Made by a program: the position numbers and the translations under genes
The notes under the pieces: generated by a model
The model's database searches: none
What the model saw: the letters and a program-made list of their open reading frames with translations, nothing else
Told to the model about the DNA's origin: nothing
Source of the DNA: Aquatica leii
Lineage: Eukaryota; Arthropoda; Insecta; Coleoptera; Lampyridae
DNA: 64,000 nt
Assembly (NCBI GenBank): GCA_035610365.1
Contig: CM069435.1
Coordinates: 84,787,389-84,851,388 of the forward strand
Reading direction: 5' to 3'
Shown: positions 1 through 9,540 of the stretch, piece by piece
How the letters are laid out: the number at the start of each line of letters is the position of its first letter
How positions within the stretch are numbered: position 1 is the stretch's first letter

Positions 1-700
1 ATTAGACATTCTTACCTTCAAGTGCAAAAACCTCAGGTAAGATTTGAAGTTAAAGTGTTGATCCAGCAGTATCAAGATGTGTTCGCGCTGGAGAGTGGTA
101 CCAAAGAAAAAACGTGGTAAAGCATAAAATTAATAACGGAGACGCTCGGTCAATACAACATCAACGCCGACTTCTTTTGGCGAAAAGAGAAAAAAGCGGA
201 CAAAGAATTACGAATATGGAGAGAGAAAGTGTGATTAAACCTTCAAACAGCCCATGGGCGTCTCTAGTGGCACTCGTAAAAAAGATGGATAAAAAAGGTT
301 TTGCGTAGACTACAGACATCTTAAAGACGTGACCAAAAAAGACAACTACCTTTTACCAAAAAGTAACGTTACGTTAGACACCCTGTCAGGATCCCAGTGG
401 GTTTCCACATTGGATTTAAATAGTTGTTACTAACAGATAGAATTTGAACCAAAGAATTGTGAAAAAACAGCTTTTACGATTGGAGCTGGTTTGTAACAGT
501 TCACAGTGATGCCCTTAGGACTGTAACGCTCCTGCAACGTTCGATAGTTTGACGGAGACCATCTTGTGCGGATCTTGGAAGACGTGTTTGGTTTACCTAG
601 ACGACGTAATCGTGGTTGAAAGATCGTTTGAAAAACTATTGAACAAGAAAACGATCCAGAAATAAGACTACTCATGAACTGGAAAGAAAACGGCCAACGA
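1..700 (+). mobile_element. Ty3/gypsy pol fragment (reverse transcriptase), decayed
   Basis: Broken open frames on the + strand read as gypsy reverse transcriptase. About 60-110 gives YQDVFAL, the usual lead-in to gypsy RT. 114-308 gives GDARSIQHQRRLLLAKRE and PWASLVALVKK. About 395-420 gives STLDLN, the motif A region. About 505-560 gives a PLG..NAPATF-type block, and 579-625 gives CLVYLDDVIVV, the catalytic YLDD box. Stops (for example near 306 and 433) and several frame changes show the copy is dead. The same wording recurs on the minus strand near 52.5 kb and 59.0 kb, so this is a third copy of that family. The 5' part lies outside the window. RNase H and integrase are not seen downstream. 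Confidence 0.85.
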
Positions 701-1614
701 CTAAGAAGTGATTGCTTTGGGCAAAAACATCAAAGCGTACTAAGCGCAGTGGGACCCCCCTCAGCAACATAAAAATCTGGGGAGTTAACGCTAATTAAAA
801 TGAAGACAGAAGTTTAGACATACGCCAAGTATCAAACCCTAAAAACCTATGCCAACCTACAGCCATAAAAACCCAACCCTTTATAATCTCATCGGATTTT
901 CACGAATACAGAAAAAAATAATACCCCATAGAGATCTAACGACCAAAATTGTAATAAAAGCGCATGAAACGAAATGAAACTTACCCAAAAGTGAAAAGCA
1001 GACAACCAAAGTAAGAAAATAATTTCAAAAGTGCATGAATCAATACCAAATAATAAGGTTCAAACAATCAGTAACCTAATGGAAGCAACACCAAACAAAA
1101 TTCTAATGAAAAAAAAAGTATAGTAAAGAGGAAAGTTTAGGCCAGCGTCTAGAACTAAGTAGCTGTAAAATCCTTTGAAACCTCAGCCTTTAAATGCAAA
1201 ATTACTCTGAATATACTCACATAAAGAAACCCCAAAAAGAAAAAAAACCTAAGTACTAATCCTAGAGAACCAAATAAAGAAACAAAAACAAGAAAACGTA
1301 AGCACTATGAAGTTTTAATTGAATACTCGCTAGTTATTGATCTGTCGCCATGAATTTTATAAGCCAATAAACGCATTATTCCTATATATAGGATGTTCCA
1401 TAAGAAATTGCACGTTACAGTTATTTCTCATCTGTTTACTTCTAATTTTTCAGTAGTCTTTTTTATTTCCTTTATTTCCACGAGCAGTATGTTGTTTGAT
1501 TTTTTTACGTTGTCATATTTTTTTGTAAAGTATCTTATGCTAACCCTTTAAAACTATTGCGTTTGACTTCTGCTGTCACGATGTTTATATCTTCATCTTT
1601 GTTTATTAGGAGGG
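701..1614. other. AT-rich non-coding, nothing recognised
   Basis: After the gypsy RT similarity fades there is A-rich sequence without a supported reading frame. It may include further decayed retroelement or upstream intron/flank of the receptor gene, but I see no motif. Confidence 0.4.
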
Positions 1615-1830
1615 TTTTTTCGCAACGTAAAGTACTAGCGACTAACTTGGTTGAATGCGGAGGTTTAGGTCGTAAGCTTCGTGGTAATAAATTATAAAAC
1701 AAATTAAAAAGACGCCAAAGCTAGACTGATAGACACCGTTTAAACCTATCCAACACTAAAATAAAATAAATGACAAAGCACTGATTATAACAAATATACT
1801 TATTTTTCAATGAGAGAAGAGATTAACAGT
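1615..1830 (+). repeat. LTR-like repeat, copy 1
   Basis: From about 1618 (TTTTTTCGCAACGTAAAG, then AGCGACTAACTTGGTTGA) the sequence shares its order of blocks with 10445-10700 and 22496-22720. It continues into AGACACCGTTTAAACCTA near 1731, matched by AGACACCGTTTAAATCTA near 10576. The best-preserved copy, at 22.5 kb, begins TGTTACGAG, which suggests LTRs, but no coding region of the parent element is attached here. Confidence 0.45.
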
Positions 1831-1870
1831 TAAAAAAAATATGAGGGCGTGTACTAGTGTACACACGTAA

Positions 1871-2168
1871 GAAGTGAAACTTCTTTATGGCCTTATTTTT
1901 CGCAAAATGATCTACATGCAACTTTTCAGAAATTGGTTAAATAAAGTTAAATAAATTTTAAACAAAAGGATTTTATTATCATAAACATGAATACAAATTT
2001 TTGTAAATCAATTAACTAATTTTTGTAGATTCAATTTCATATTTCAGTTACCATAAGCCATTAATTACAAAACAACAATTGATCGTATCTTATAGCAACG
2101 TTTTGATCGTGTACTTTATAACCATCCGTTTTGTGACCTATAGTATGTGCCTCCGTGGCGCAATCGAC

Positions 2169-2205
<37 letters not shown>

Positions 2206-2377
2206 GAGCCCACCCGCGGGCGAACTTTTTATTTATTTTACTACCTTTGAACACCTTGTACAATTTGTATTTATTTAAAAATATTTTAGAATTTTATAAA
2301 AAAAAGATGGCGCGTAACGAAAAAAATGTGACGGTAAATTTTTTTCCAACGCCGCGCCGATAAAGAAGTTTCACTTC
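1871..2377. repeat. 507-bp inverted-repeat element enclosing a tRNA-like gene
   Basis: A 17-bp perfect inverted repeat bounds the segment: GAAGTGAAACTTCTTTA at 1871-1887 and its exact complement at 2361-2377. Each arm is itself palindromic (GAAGT..ACTTC). The arms do not stay complementary inward. No clear target duplication is seen. The only recognisable content is the tRNA-Asn-like sequence at 2149-2222. This could be a MITE-like or tRNA-derived non-autonomous element, or the arms may be coincidental copies of one short repeat. Confidence 0.55.
2149..2222 (+). tRNA. tRNA-Asn (GTT), possibly decayed or element-borne
   Basis: The sequence folds as a cloverleaf: acceptor 2149-2155 with 2215-2221, D stem GCGC/GCGC, anticodon stem TTCGG/CCGAA with loop CTGTTAA (anticodon GTT at 2183-2185), and T stem GGTGG/CCACC with loop TTCGAGC. 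A T run at 2226-2230 could terminate pol III. The acceptor stem has one C-C mismatch (2153/2217) and one T-G pair (2152/2218). The D loop reads AATCGACTA, where the usual GG is changed. These changes, and its place inside an inverted-repeat element, suggest a tRNA-derived copy or pseudogene rather than a certain working gene. Confidence 0.75.
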
Positions 2378-2913
2378 AAAAATTAGTTACATAAATAGTA
2401 GTAAATAATAATTCTATAAATATCACAGTTATAACTTAGAAGTTATGCAACCCTCCACACAAGGTAATCGAAAAACATCCAACAGAACAGAATCAAGTAA
2501 CATGTAATGTCGAAGTTAATCTTTGATTTAATGTAAAACTAGTGATTTCACACCCGTTGCAAATCGCATTTCACATAAATTTACACCGTAGAAACAAAAA
2601 AATGCATGCGTTAATTGTGATAAAAGCTATACCTATGTCGTACGTATTTCACGTTCGACAAATGTACAAATTATTGACAAATAAAAGAAAAAGGGGTACT
2701 TACGGTCGTCCATACGGATAGCTATCGGCACGGAAATGAAGTACATTTACATAGGATCACAATTAAATAGCTTATCGACAAACAATGAATCCTAGTTAAA
2801 TGTATCAAGAATCCGAGTAATTGTCACTAATGTTAATGCAGGTGTATGTGTGTGTGTGTCTTTGAACATCACTTGAATTAGAAATATCATTGTCTCGAAA
2901 GTGACTTAATTGA
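2378..2913. other. Non-coding, short GT microsatellite
   Basis: No gene is seen. A short GT/TATG microsatellite lies at about 2842-2859. Confidence 0.4.
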
Positions 2914-5717
2914 CCCTAGTAGAAAAATTTGTTTCTGTAATATTACAGCAACGATTTTCAGAATTGAAAAAATGCTTCAGAATCGTTTCAATTTTGTTAC
3001 AATTTCGCCAAATGTCCCTCCTTTGTAACGTTTTTACAAATCATTAACATGAATTGCTTTAAAAATGTATTTCAATGATGTCCAGTTTGATTCAGAAAGT
3101 TAGTTTCGGAACACTCTTGGATCATTTGTAAAATTAAACATAGTAATACAAAAAATGTTTCATAAAATCGTTTCTGAAACGATTTCAAACATTCCTGTAA
3201 TTAAATTGTTTGAATCGTTTCTATATAAGCTTTTGTTACACCATAAATGATTTTTCAAAATGATTTCTAATTGTTTTTGAAGAATAAGGGAGATAATGTT
3301 TTGAATCGTTTTTGTAACGATTGCAAATAATACTTTATTGCACATACCGAATCATCTTTAATACATTTCGTAAATATTCTAAAAATTGTTTTTATAATCA
3401 TATCAAAGTGATTTAACTTTTGCTTTCATAAATGATATTAAGGGTTCGGAAATTTCCACACTATTTATTCCACAGCCGTAGCATGTACTAAAACACGAAT
3501 TCTTATAATTTCATGAATCATTTATTTTCGACGAATAGTACCTATATAAAACAATACACTATTATATACTTATTGATTACATTATATTATCATAGAAAAC
3601 TTTACATAACGGTTGTTTTATATATTTCCTAAAGATTACATATTTTAACTTGTCATTAACAGAAATGAGTTAGAAATGAATTAAAATCAAAAATAAATTA
3701 TTTAATAAAATACATAAATACACAAAGCTAAGTAATTTTTTGGGCATTCAGTAGTTAAAATCGACGCAGATCACAGTTGAAGCCTGTTTTAGATCAGAAC
3801 GTTTCACTCTTGTTGTTGCAGAACGGAACCATACGCTAGCTTTCAGTCATCTCCGGAAATAATTTTCGAGCGACAACTATAAAAAATTAATTTACTTTTA
3901 GAACTAAATAATACTACTATAAGTACTAATAATTGCAAATAATATACAGAATAATCAAAACCGTTCATATAGAAATTAACCGAGTGGTTTGTAAAATTGT
4001 TTGAAATTTCAAGATTTAATAAATCCCATTTAATGTTATTTATATGTACACAATAAGAGAAAAACAAGTAACACAACAAATAAATATTACCTGCTTTTAA
4101 AAAATCAAACCTTAGAAACAGACTTATTTATACAATAGGAATACATTCATAGGAAAACAATGCATATTTTTATGTATAATCCCTTTCTTTGTCGGTAGAA
4201 CAGATTGGATAGCTTGAAAATTTGAAAATTTTAGTACGTACGTGACAGAAAAATGAATGTACTGGCCTAAAGGTAGGTAGGTTGGATACCTCTTAAACAA
4301 ATCCTACAACATTTTTTAAATGTGTTAGACATAAAGACATAAAATTTAAATAAAATAATTTGCACTGGCAAATAGAGCTTCGAACAAAAGCCATTTGCGT
4401 ATGACAAATGAGAAGTTTGATAGATTACCTAATTTAATAAATTAGAAGCAATACTTTTTTTACATTGTACAGCGATGCAGTTGCGAAACTAACGGCCCTG
4501 TAAATCCCTCAATCTAGGGGTACCGAACCGTAAAAGGCCCCAACTCCAAACGATATGGCGTGAATGTTAAGATAGTCGTCGATGTAAAATTGTTTAAAAA
4601 ACAAAATAAAGATGCTCTATATATGAGTCAAACTAAGAAGTCTTAAAAAACCAGATTAAAAAAATATTTAAAATAGATCAATAATTCTACAGGATACAAT
4701 CCAAATTAAATAAAATCCACTTTTGCTCAACACTTATTAAAAAATAACCATACATTCAATCTAAACAACTTTTTTCAAATCCAAATTTATTAATTTTAAA
4801 CGAATTAGAAACGTGTTTTATAATTCAAACTAATAAAAACGAATTAATCAATGATCAAAAGAAATTCCCATTAAAACTTAATTATAAATCTTTAAAATCC
4901 TTCAATTTCATTGTTTTAATGTTTGCACATTAAGGCAAAAAAAAACAATTGTCAAGAAAATTAAAAATAAATTATTGGGAAAGACAAAGCTATATCTTTA
5001 TCTAATATTATATTACACTCAATGTTAAAAACATGGATCGATTCATCTTTATAATATTTGTACTTATTAAAAACGATTAATTAGTATCTCAGTAGCAAAA
5101 ATGTAAAAATTCATAAATTATATGAATACCAATAACAATACTAAACTTACCATTGACATTATTAAAAACGTAAGAACACTACACTGCAACAGATGAGTTT
5201 TTCTCGATTCTTGTATAGAGATTAAATTTCATTTACTGTCGACAAACTGTAACCTATTTAAACCTTTTAAAAGCAGGTATACTCTATTGAAAATATTTTT
5301 CTTAGAATTGTCAAACAAAACTGTTTAAAAATTCTGTGCACGACAAAATAATATATCAAAAACGTTTCTACTAATCATTTTTTAGATCATCTAATATGAT
5401 GATTTTGTATCAATCTACATTGTTACCAGAATGATACTGAAAATAATTCAACAATTCATGTTAAAATGATGTTTTAAAACGATGTTATATTATAAGAAAT
5501 TCGTTTTACCAAATAATGCTTTATTAACTTTTAGAATTGATCATGAAAACGTTTCGTCTGCAATACATAAACAATTTTAACTAACTATTTTTTGAATCAC
5601 TTATTAGTTATTATGGAATTGATTTGGATATACTACAAAACTGTTTTCATGTACAATACCATTGCATTAAAGTTGTGACAAATTAAAATGATTTGAAATC
5701 ATTTTGTTCTACTAGGG
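2914..5717. mobile_element. Non-autonomous TIR element, about 2.8 kb
   Basis: The left end begins CCCTAGTAGAAAAA at 2914; the complement of the right end (5707-5717) reads CCCTAGTAGAA followed by CAAAATG. Inside the left end, 2930-3360, short motifs of the type GAATCGTTTC and its complement recur at least four times (near 2981, 3165, 3212, 3304), including a 10-bp palindrome pair at 3165-3185. The right end has related AAAACGTTTC/GATGTTTT-like words around 5360-5540. No transposase is encoded. No target duplication could be fixed; flanks are not TTAA. The superfamily is undetermined. Confidence 0.5.
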
Positions 5718-7580
5718 GATCTAGACCCCTTTTTATTCGTGCTTCTAATTATAGCCTCCAGTGGAAGGTAATTAATCAGGAATCCTTCAAATTAGCCAAA
5801 CACGTGGTGGTCTCATAAATCGCTATCACAATTGCGGGAAAACCAACGTACATAGCAAAAATATCAGTCAAATGCTTACCCTAAAAAGAATTTCTCAAAA
5901 ACAGCAATAATAATACACCCATTTATAACACAAATGCGAAATTTTCGAAGTGAAAACTCTGCTGAGCGCTTACGTTAGAACGTACATGTGAAGTATATCA
6001 CACACACCGGAAAAATAGTTTCAATTTGACATATTTGTCCCTACTCCAACAACGAAAAATGGGCGTAGCAAGAATAACTTTTATACAGAAGGACAAACAT
6101 TATACTAAAGCATTTTTAACACAACATGTTTTATTTAACAGTTATACTTTGTTCCTTTTTGATTGTATTTGAATTTGAGTGACCGTGTTTATTTTTGTGT
6201 TAATTGTTGTATATATGTTTTTGTTTTCTTTCACAGCTACTCTATATTCTTTAATTTTGATAACATAATTTTCTGTGCACATTCTAGTGTCTCAGCTCTG
6301 GTCTAGTTCATCTTCTGTACTTTTTAGTAGTACGCAACAGTCCATCTATACGAAACTTATGCGTTTTTGTGTTTCTCTTATTTGTTTTTCTGTATCCAAA
6401 CATTTTATTAAGTCTGCATTATGTCCTATTGTACACCAAAATAATAATATTTTCAGTGTATTCCCTTCGGTGATGCCCAATTTTGCAAAACTTGCTACTA
6501 TATCACTGTCTATCGTTTTTCTTTGTATTACTTCTGTTTTTCATTTTTCCCGTTTCCCTTTTTTCTGAATACCATTAGTTTTGTGTTTCCAATGTCTGTC
6601 TGTAACATTAGTCTGTACCTTTTCTTATTTTAAAACATGTTTTCATTGTTTTCATCTCGGCACACTACAATACGCTAAATCCGTATACATCAGCAAACAG
6701 ATCAACGTGGTTCTTACTGTTATCACTTGATTTTCTGTTGTTATCTATACGTCACTGCTTTAGTCCCCGCTTCGTCTGAAAGTGTTGTTTCTCGTTTCCT
6801 TTCCGTACCTTTTTGTTTTTCACTTAATGTTTATTTCTTTTATTTCTTGATTTCTTGTGCTCTCATTCTTCGTTTATTTTTCTATATATATATTGCCCAA
6901 ACGCACTTATTTATAATTTCCATTCTTCTCCTTCTATCCATGTTTCTTTCTACTTTACTGCATTGGATTTTCACACTTACTGTCATTTTTAATTATTGAT
7001 TTTTATTTTTACGTTTAACTTTTTTTATTTTCTCCTTATGTCGTCTATTTAAATTCTTTAGTATTTTAATTTTTACGTTTTTTCAATTATTTTTTATTTT
7101 ATTACCATTACCATTATCGTGTTTACTTTTGCATCTACTTTCAATTCTTCTTCTCTAGTTTTTTGCGGTTTTTTACTTTGTCAGTCTTTTCATAAGTACA
7201 AATTATATTTAAGCGAAGTTTGTATAAAACGTTACTAAATCTCTATAGACGTAAAAAAAACTTTGATGCAAAAGATTTATCCACAAAACAAAATAATACA
7301 ATAAAGGTATGTATTAATAAAATAGAATAAAATTTGCCTTTAAAGAGGGGTTTCAATAAACACATTTCAGTTTGGTATAATTGTAATAGTGTGCATTTGA
7401 ATGTTATCAGACTTGAGAAGTTTGTGTAATATCAAAGTTTTATTAGAAACGTGCTGAAAGCTGTTGTTGACGGGATAACGTACTAGACGTAGTTTGCATA
7501 CACTACTGTTTAAAAGTTATTAAAAACTAATTTGGGTAACTGAAAAACATATAGAGAAATAATTATGTATTTACTTCTAG
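5718..7580. other. Intron or flank with strongly T-rich block, no gene supported
   Basis: 5718-6150 contains a stretch at about 6045-6125 (GGGCGTAGCAAGAATAA..ACAAACATTATACTAAA) that recurs at 13960-14030. 6150-7190 is strikingly T/C-rich on this strand, as seen over antisense LINE coding in other parts of this window, but I could not read a convincing reverse transcriptase or endonuclease motif. The open frames at 6275-6568 and 6727-6999 are low-complexity T-rich translations and are not supported as genes. Confidence 0.35.
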
Positions 7581-7733
7581 GTGCCATATTCGAACAAGGC
7601 ACCGATGAAGTTCAGACTGCATTCAAGTTTGCCATGTTGACCCACAATCAAAACGTGACTGGTCGGCGTTTTGAACTTCAGGCCTACGTAGATGTCATCA
7701 ATACAGCCGATGCCTTTAAACTTTCTAGATTAA
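7581..7733 (+). CDS. GluRIA: GluRIA-type ionotropic glutamate receptor, exon A (amino-terminal domain start)
   Basis: Acceptor TTACTTCTAG ends at 7580 and donor GTAAGTA begins at 7734. The exon enters in phase 1 (G|GT, Gly) and leaves in phase 1 (A|TT, Ile). It encodes about 51 residues starting GAIFEQGTDEVQ and ending INTADAFKLSRL, which is the first strand/helix part of the LIVBP-like amino-terminal domain of insect AMPA-type receptors. This domain drives subunit assembly on the extracellular side. The 5' neighbour exon, with signal peptide, is not seen. The in-frame ATG at 7565 is intronic and is not a translation start. Paralogue GluRIB cannot be fully excluded, but the wording matches GluRIA best. 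Confidence 0.9.
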
Positions 7734-7839
7734 GTAAGTATAGTTATTTAAGCTTATGCTAAATTAATTTTAAATTAAAAATACGCGGATTAATTCTTTT
7801 TTGAAAAGATGCATTAGAAAAAGTATTTACATAATTTTG

Positions 7840-8107
7840 AACTAAATTTTATAAACGTAACTAATTAAATCTCACGGTATTTAAGAGAATAATTTATATA
7901 TTACTATCACTCAAAAATTAATGTCCGCGGATACTTTTTTTTTATCTAAACTTGCATTTGTTTATGTAAACAACAACGTTGTATTTATTTTCACTGGTCA
8001 TGTGCCCGATTCTTTACACTTCCGACTTCCGACTCGATTCGGACACCTTTTATATTTTACGTTATATGCTTCGAGAACATTCCGGTAATTACTTCGAATA
8101 ATGTTAA
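7840..8107. repeat. Solo or truncated gypsy LTR-like sequence
   Basis: Blocks GGTATTTAAGA, TATCACTCAAAAA and the end (GAGAACATTCCGGTAATTAC) follow the same order as the LTR at 60765-61205 (GGTATTTAAGAAAAA, CTATCACTCAAAA, GAGAATGTTCC..TTCCGG). No coding sequence is attached, so it is most simply a solo or truncated LTR of the gypsy family present at 57-61 kb, or a close relative. Confidence 0.5.
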
Positions 8108-8330
8108 ATGATCTCAAAGCTTCTATCAGTTTTAATATACTACAAAATAATATTTAAGGTCTATAGCACCTAAGGACTAAAGATGTGTACATTTTAAAAA
8201 TCTTTATATTTAAAAAATTTCAATTAAGTAGTTATAACAACGTTTATGAATTGATTTTAAGAGATCTATAAGCATAGTTTTACAAAGCAAAAGCAAAGTA
8301 CAGTTTTGGTAGAGTTTATACTTTTTTACC

Positions 8331-8472
8331 GGATGATGATGAGACGAAGCATGAAGGTATCTATCAGTATGGGTGGGTTTGCGATAAACAGAATTATTAT
8401 TTTGGGCCATTCTGTTTATCGCAAACCCACCCATACTGATAGATACCTTCATGCTTCGTCTCATCATCATCC
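8331..8472. repeat. Perfect 64-bp inverted repeat with 14-nt spacer at PLE 5' end
   Basis: 8331-8394 is the exact reverse complement of 8409-8472. The right arm is PLE coding sequence (SVYRKPTHTDRYLHASSHHH); the left arm is the same piece inverted, so a 142-nt hairpin is possible. Confidence 0.97.
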
Positions 8473-9163
8473 TGCACAGAAACGTTCTGTTATTGAATCT
8501 TTGGTTCATCGCGCCTTTTCTATTTGTCAACCTGAGAATCTAGACTCGGAACTCTGTCATCTTACTAGAACTTTAGTGAACAATGGTTATATGAAGCGAG
8601 ATATTCATAGAGTTATTAATCGTCGTCTACATCCACGTACTCGATTACCTAAGGACATTTCAACTCCCGAATCCAATCCGAAATTGGCCTTTTTACCCTA
8701 CATTCACAAGGTTACAGATCAGATAGGGAAACTTCTTCGTAAGAATGGTATCAAACCTATTTTCAACTCAACAGGTAAAATCTCTCAGATTCTTCCTTCT
8801 CCCAAGGACAAATTTCCAACACTTTCATCTCAAGGTGTATACCAAATTCCTTGTTCTTGTGGTTTAGTCTACATTGGTGAGACCGGTCGTTCCGTCATTA
8901 CTCGCATTTCAGAACATGATCGTTGTATAAGGAAAAGGCATATTTCTAAGTCTGCGGTTGCTGAACATCATTTCACGACAGGTCACAAGATAGATTTCGA
9001 TAACGTTTCGGTGATTGCCAAATCTCCATTCTTTTTTAACAGGAAATTTCGAGAGAGCATAGAAATCATCAAACACCCCAATAACTTCAATCGTATTCAT
9101 GGTTTCGAAAACACGCCCTCGTTCAACCGTAACCCAATCAGAGTCGAGCTTAACTACCCGTGA
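8409..9163 (+). CDS. Penelope-like element C-terminal ORF: RT connection plus GIY-YIG endonuclease
   Basis: Open to the TGA at 9161-9163. In order: the VYRKPTHTDRYLHASSHHHP block typical of PLEs just after the RT core; a helical linker with NNGYMKRDIHRVINRR; FLPYIHKVTDQIGKLLRKNGI; then the GIY-YIG nuclease, GVYQIPCSC..LVYIGETGRS, with R in ISEHDR and a downstream H/E-rich helix (KSAVAEHHFTTGH). It ends with HPNNFNRIHGF. This nuclease nicks DNA for target-primed reverse transcription. The RT catalytic part is missing, so the copy cannot move on its own. No genuine start codon is visible; the frame reaches back through the inverted arm. Confidence 0.85.
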
Positions 9164-9215
9164 CGATACTTCTTCTTTATATACGGAGACTATTTCTTTT
9201 TAAGTCACTTCTATG

Positions 9216-9428
9216 GAGTTTAGAATCTGGCTTGGTTCACAAGTTGATTACCTAACTCTGTAGTGGTTCTTTGTTAGATTTTCGTTTGCTTTTTCAAGTG
9301 TATCGTTTTCTTTCTTACCTTTTCTGAGTTTAGAATCTGGCTTGGTTCACAAGTTGATTACCTAACTTTTGAGAAGTGTTTAGTTAGATTTCGATTGCTT
9401 GCTTGAGTTCTTCGATTTCTCTCACGCC
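9216..9428 (+). repeat. 110-bp tandem duplication in PLE tail
   Basis: GAGTTTAGAATCTGGCTTGG begins at 9216 and again at 9326; the first 42 bp are identical and the rest diverged. The same pair of units is recognisable in the nested PLE fragment at about 49800-50010. Tandem or partial terminal repeats are normal for Penelope-like elements. Confidence 0.85.
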
Positions 9429-9463
9429 CTGATGAAGCCCCTTACGAAAGTGGGCGAAACGTT
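9429..9463 (+). ncRNA. Hammerhead-ribozyme-like motif of the PLE
   Basis: CTGATGA (9429-9435) is followed by GCCC (9437-9440), a loop, GGGC (9452-9455) and GAAAC (9456-9460). This is the conserved hammerhead core: CUGAUGA, stem II, GAAA. PLEs are known to carry hammerhead ribozymes in their terminal repeats. The stem I partner and the cleavage triplet are not resolved, so activity is unproven. Confidence 0.6.
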
Positions 9464-9540
9464 GGCAACTTCGGTTACAACATTGACACGGTCCAAACCC
9501 GGAAGACGTTCTTATCTTAGTACGATGGTATTAATTAATT

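Larger units (their letters stand above)
8331..9540 (+). mobile_element. 5'-truncated Penelope-like element with GIY-YIG domain
   Basis: This PLE fragment starts within the RT-to-endonuclease region, retains a complete C-terminal ORF to 9163, and continues into a 3' tail with a tandem repeat (9216-9428) and a hammerhead-like core (9429-9463). The tail ends near 9540 after CCCGGAAGACGTTC. Its left end is inverted: the first 64 bp are repeated in reverse complement. A second, shorter copy with the same tail is nested in a gypsy element at 49.5-50.1 kb. It sits in the 26-kb intron, sense to the receptor. Confidence 0.88.

Noticed and set aside
430..675. 81-codon minus-strand frame
   Set aside because: Antisense shadow of the gypsy RT fragment on the + strand.
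6275..6999. Two T-rich + strand frames of 90-97 codons
   Set aside because: Low-complexity F/S/L-rich translations in pyrimidine-rich sequence; no domain or splice context.
7565..7580. ATG just before the first receptor exon as a translation start
   Set aside because: It lies in the intron upstream of a good acceptor; the exon begins in phase 1 and the protein is known to start in an upstream exon.
8210..8530. 106-codon minus-strand frame overlapping the PLE
   Set aside because: It only exists because the 64-bp inverted repeat places the same PLE codons on the other strand; it is a shadow.
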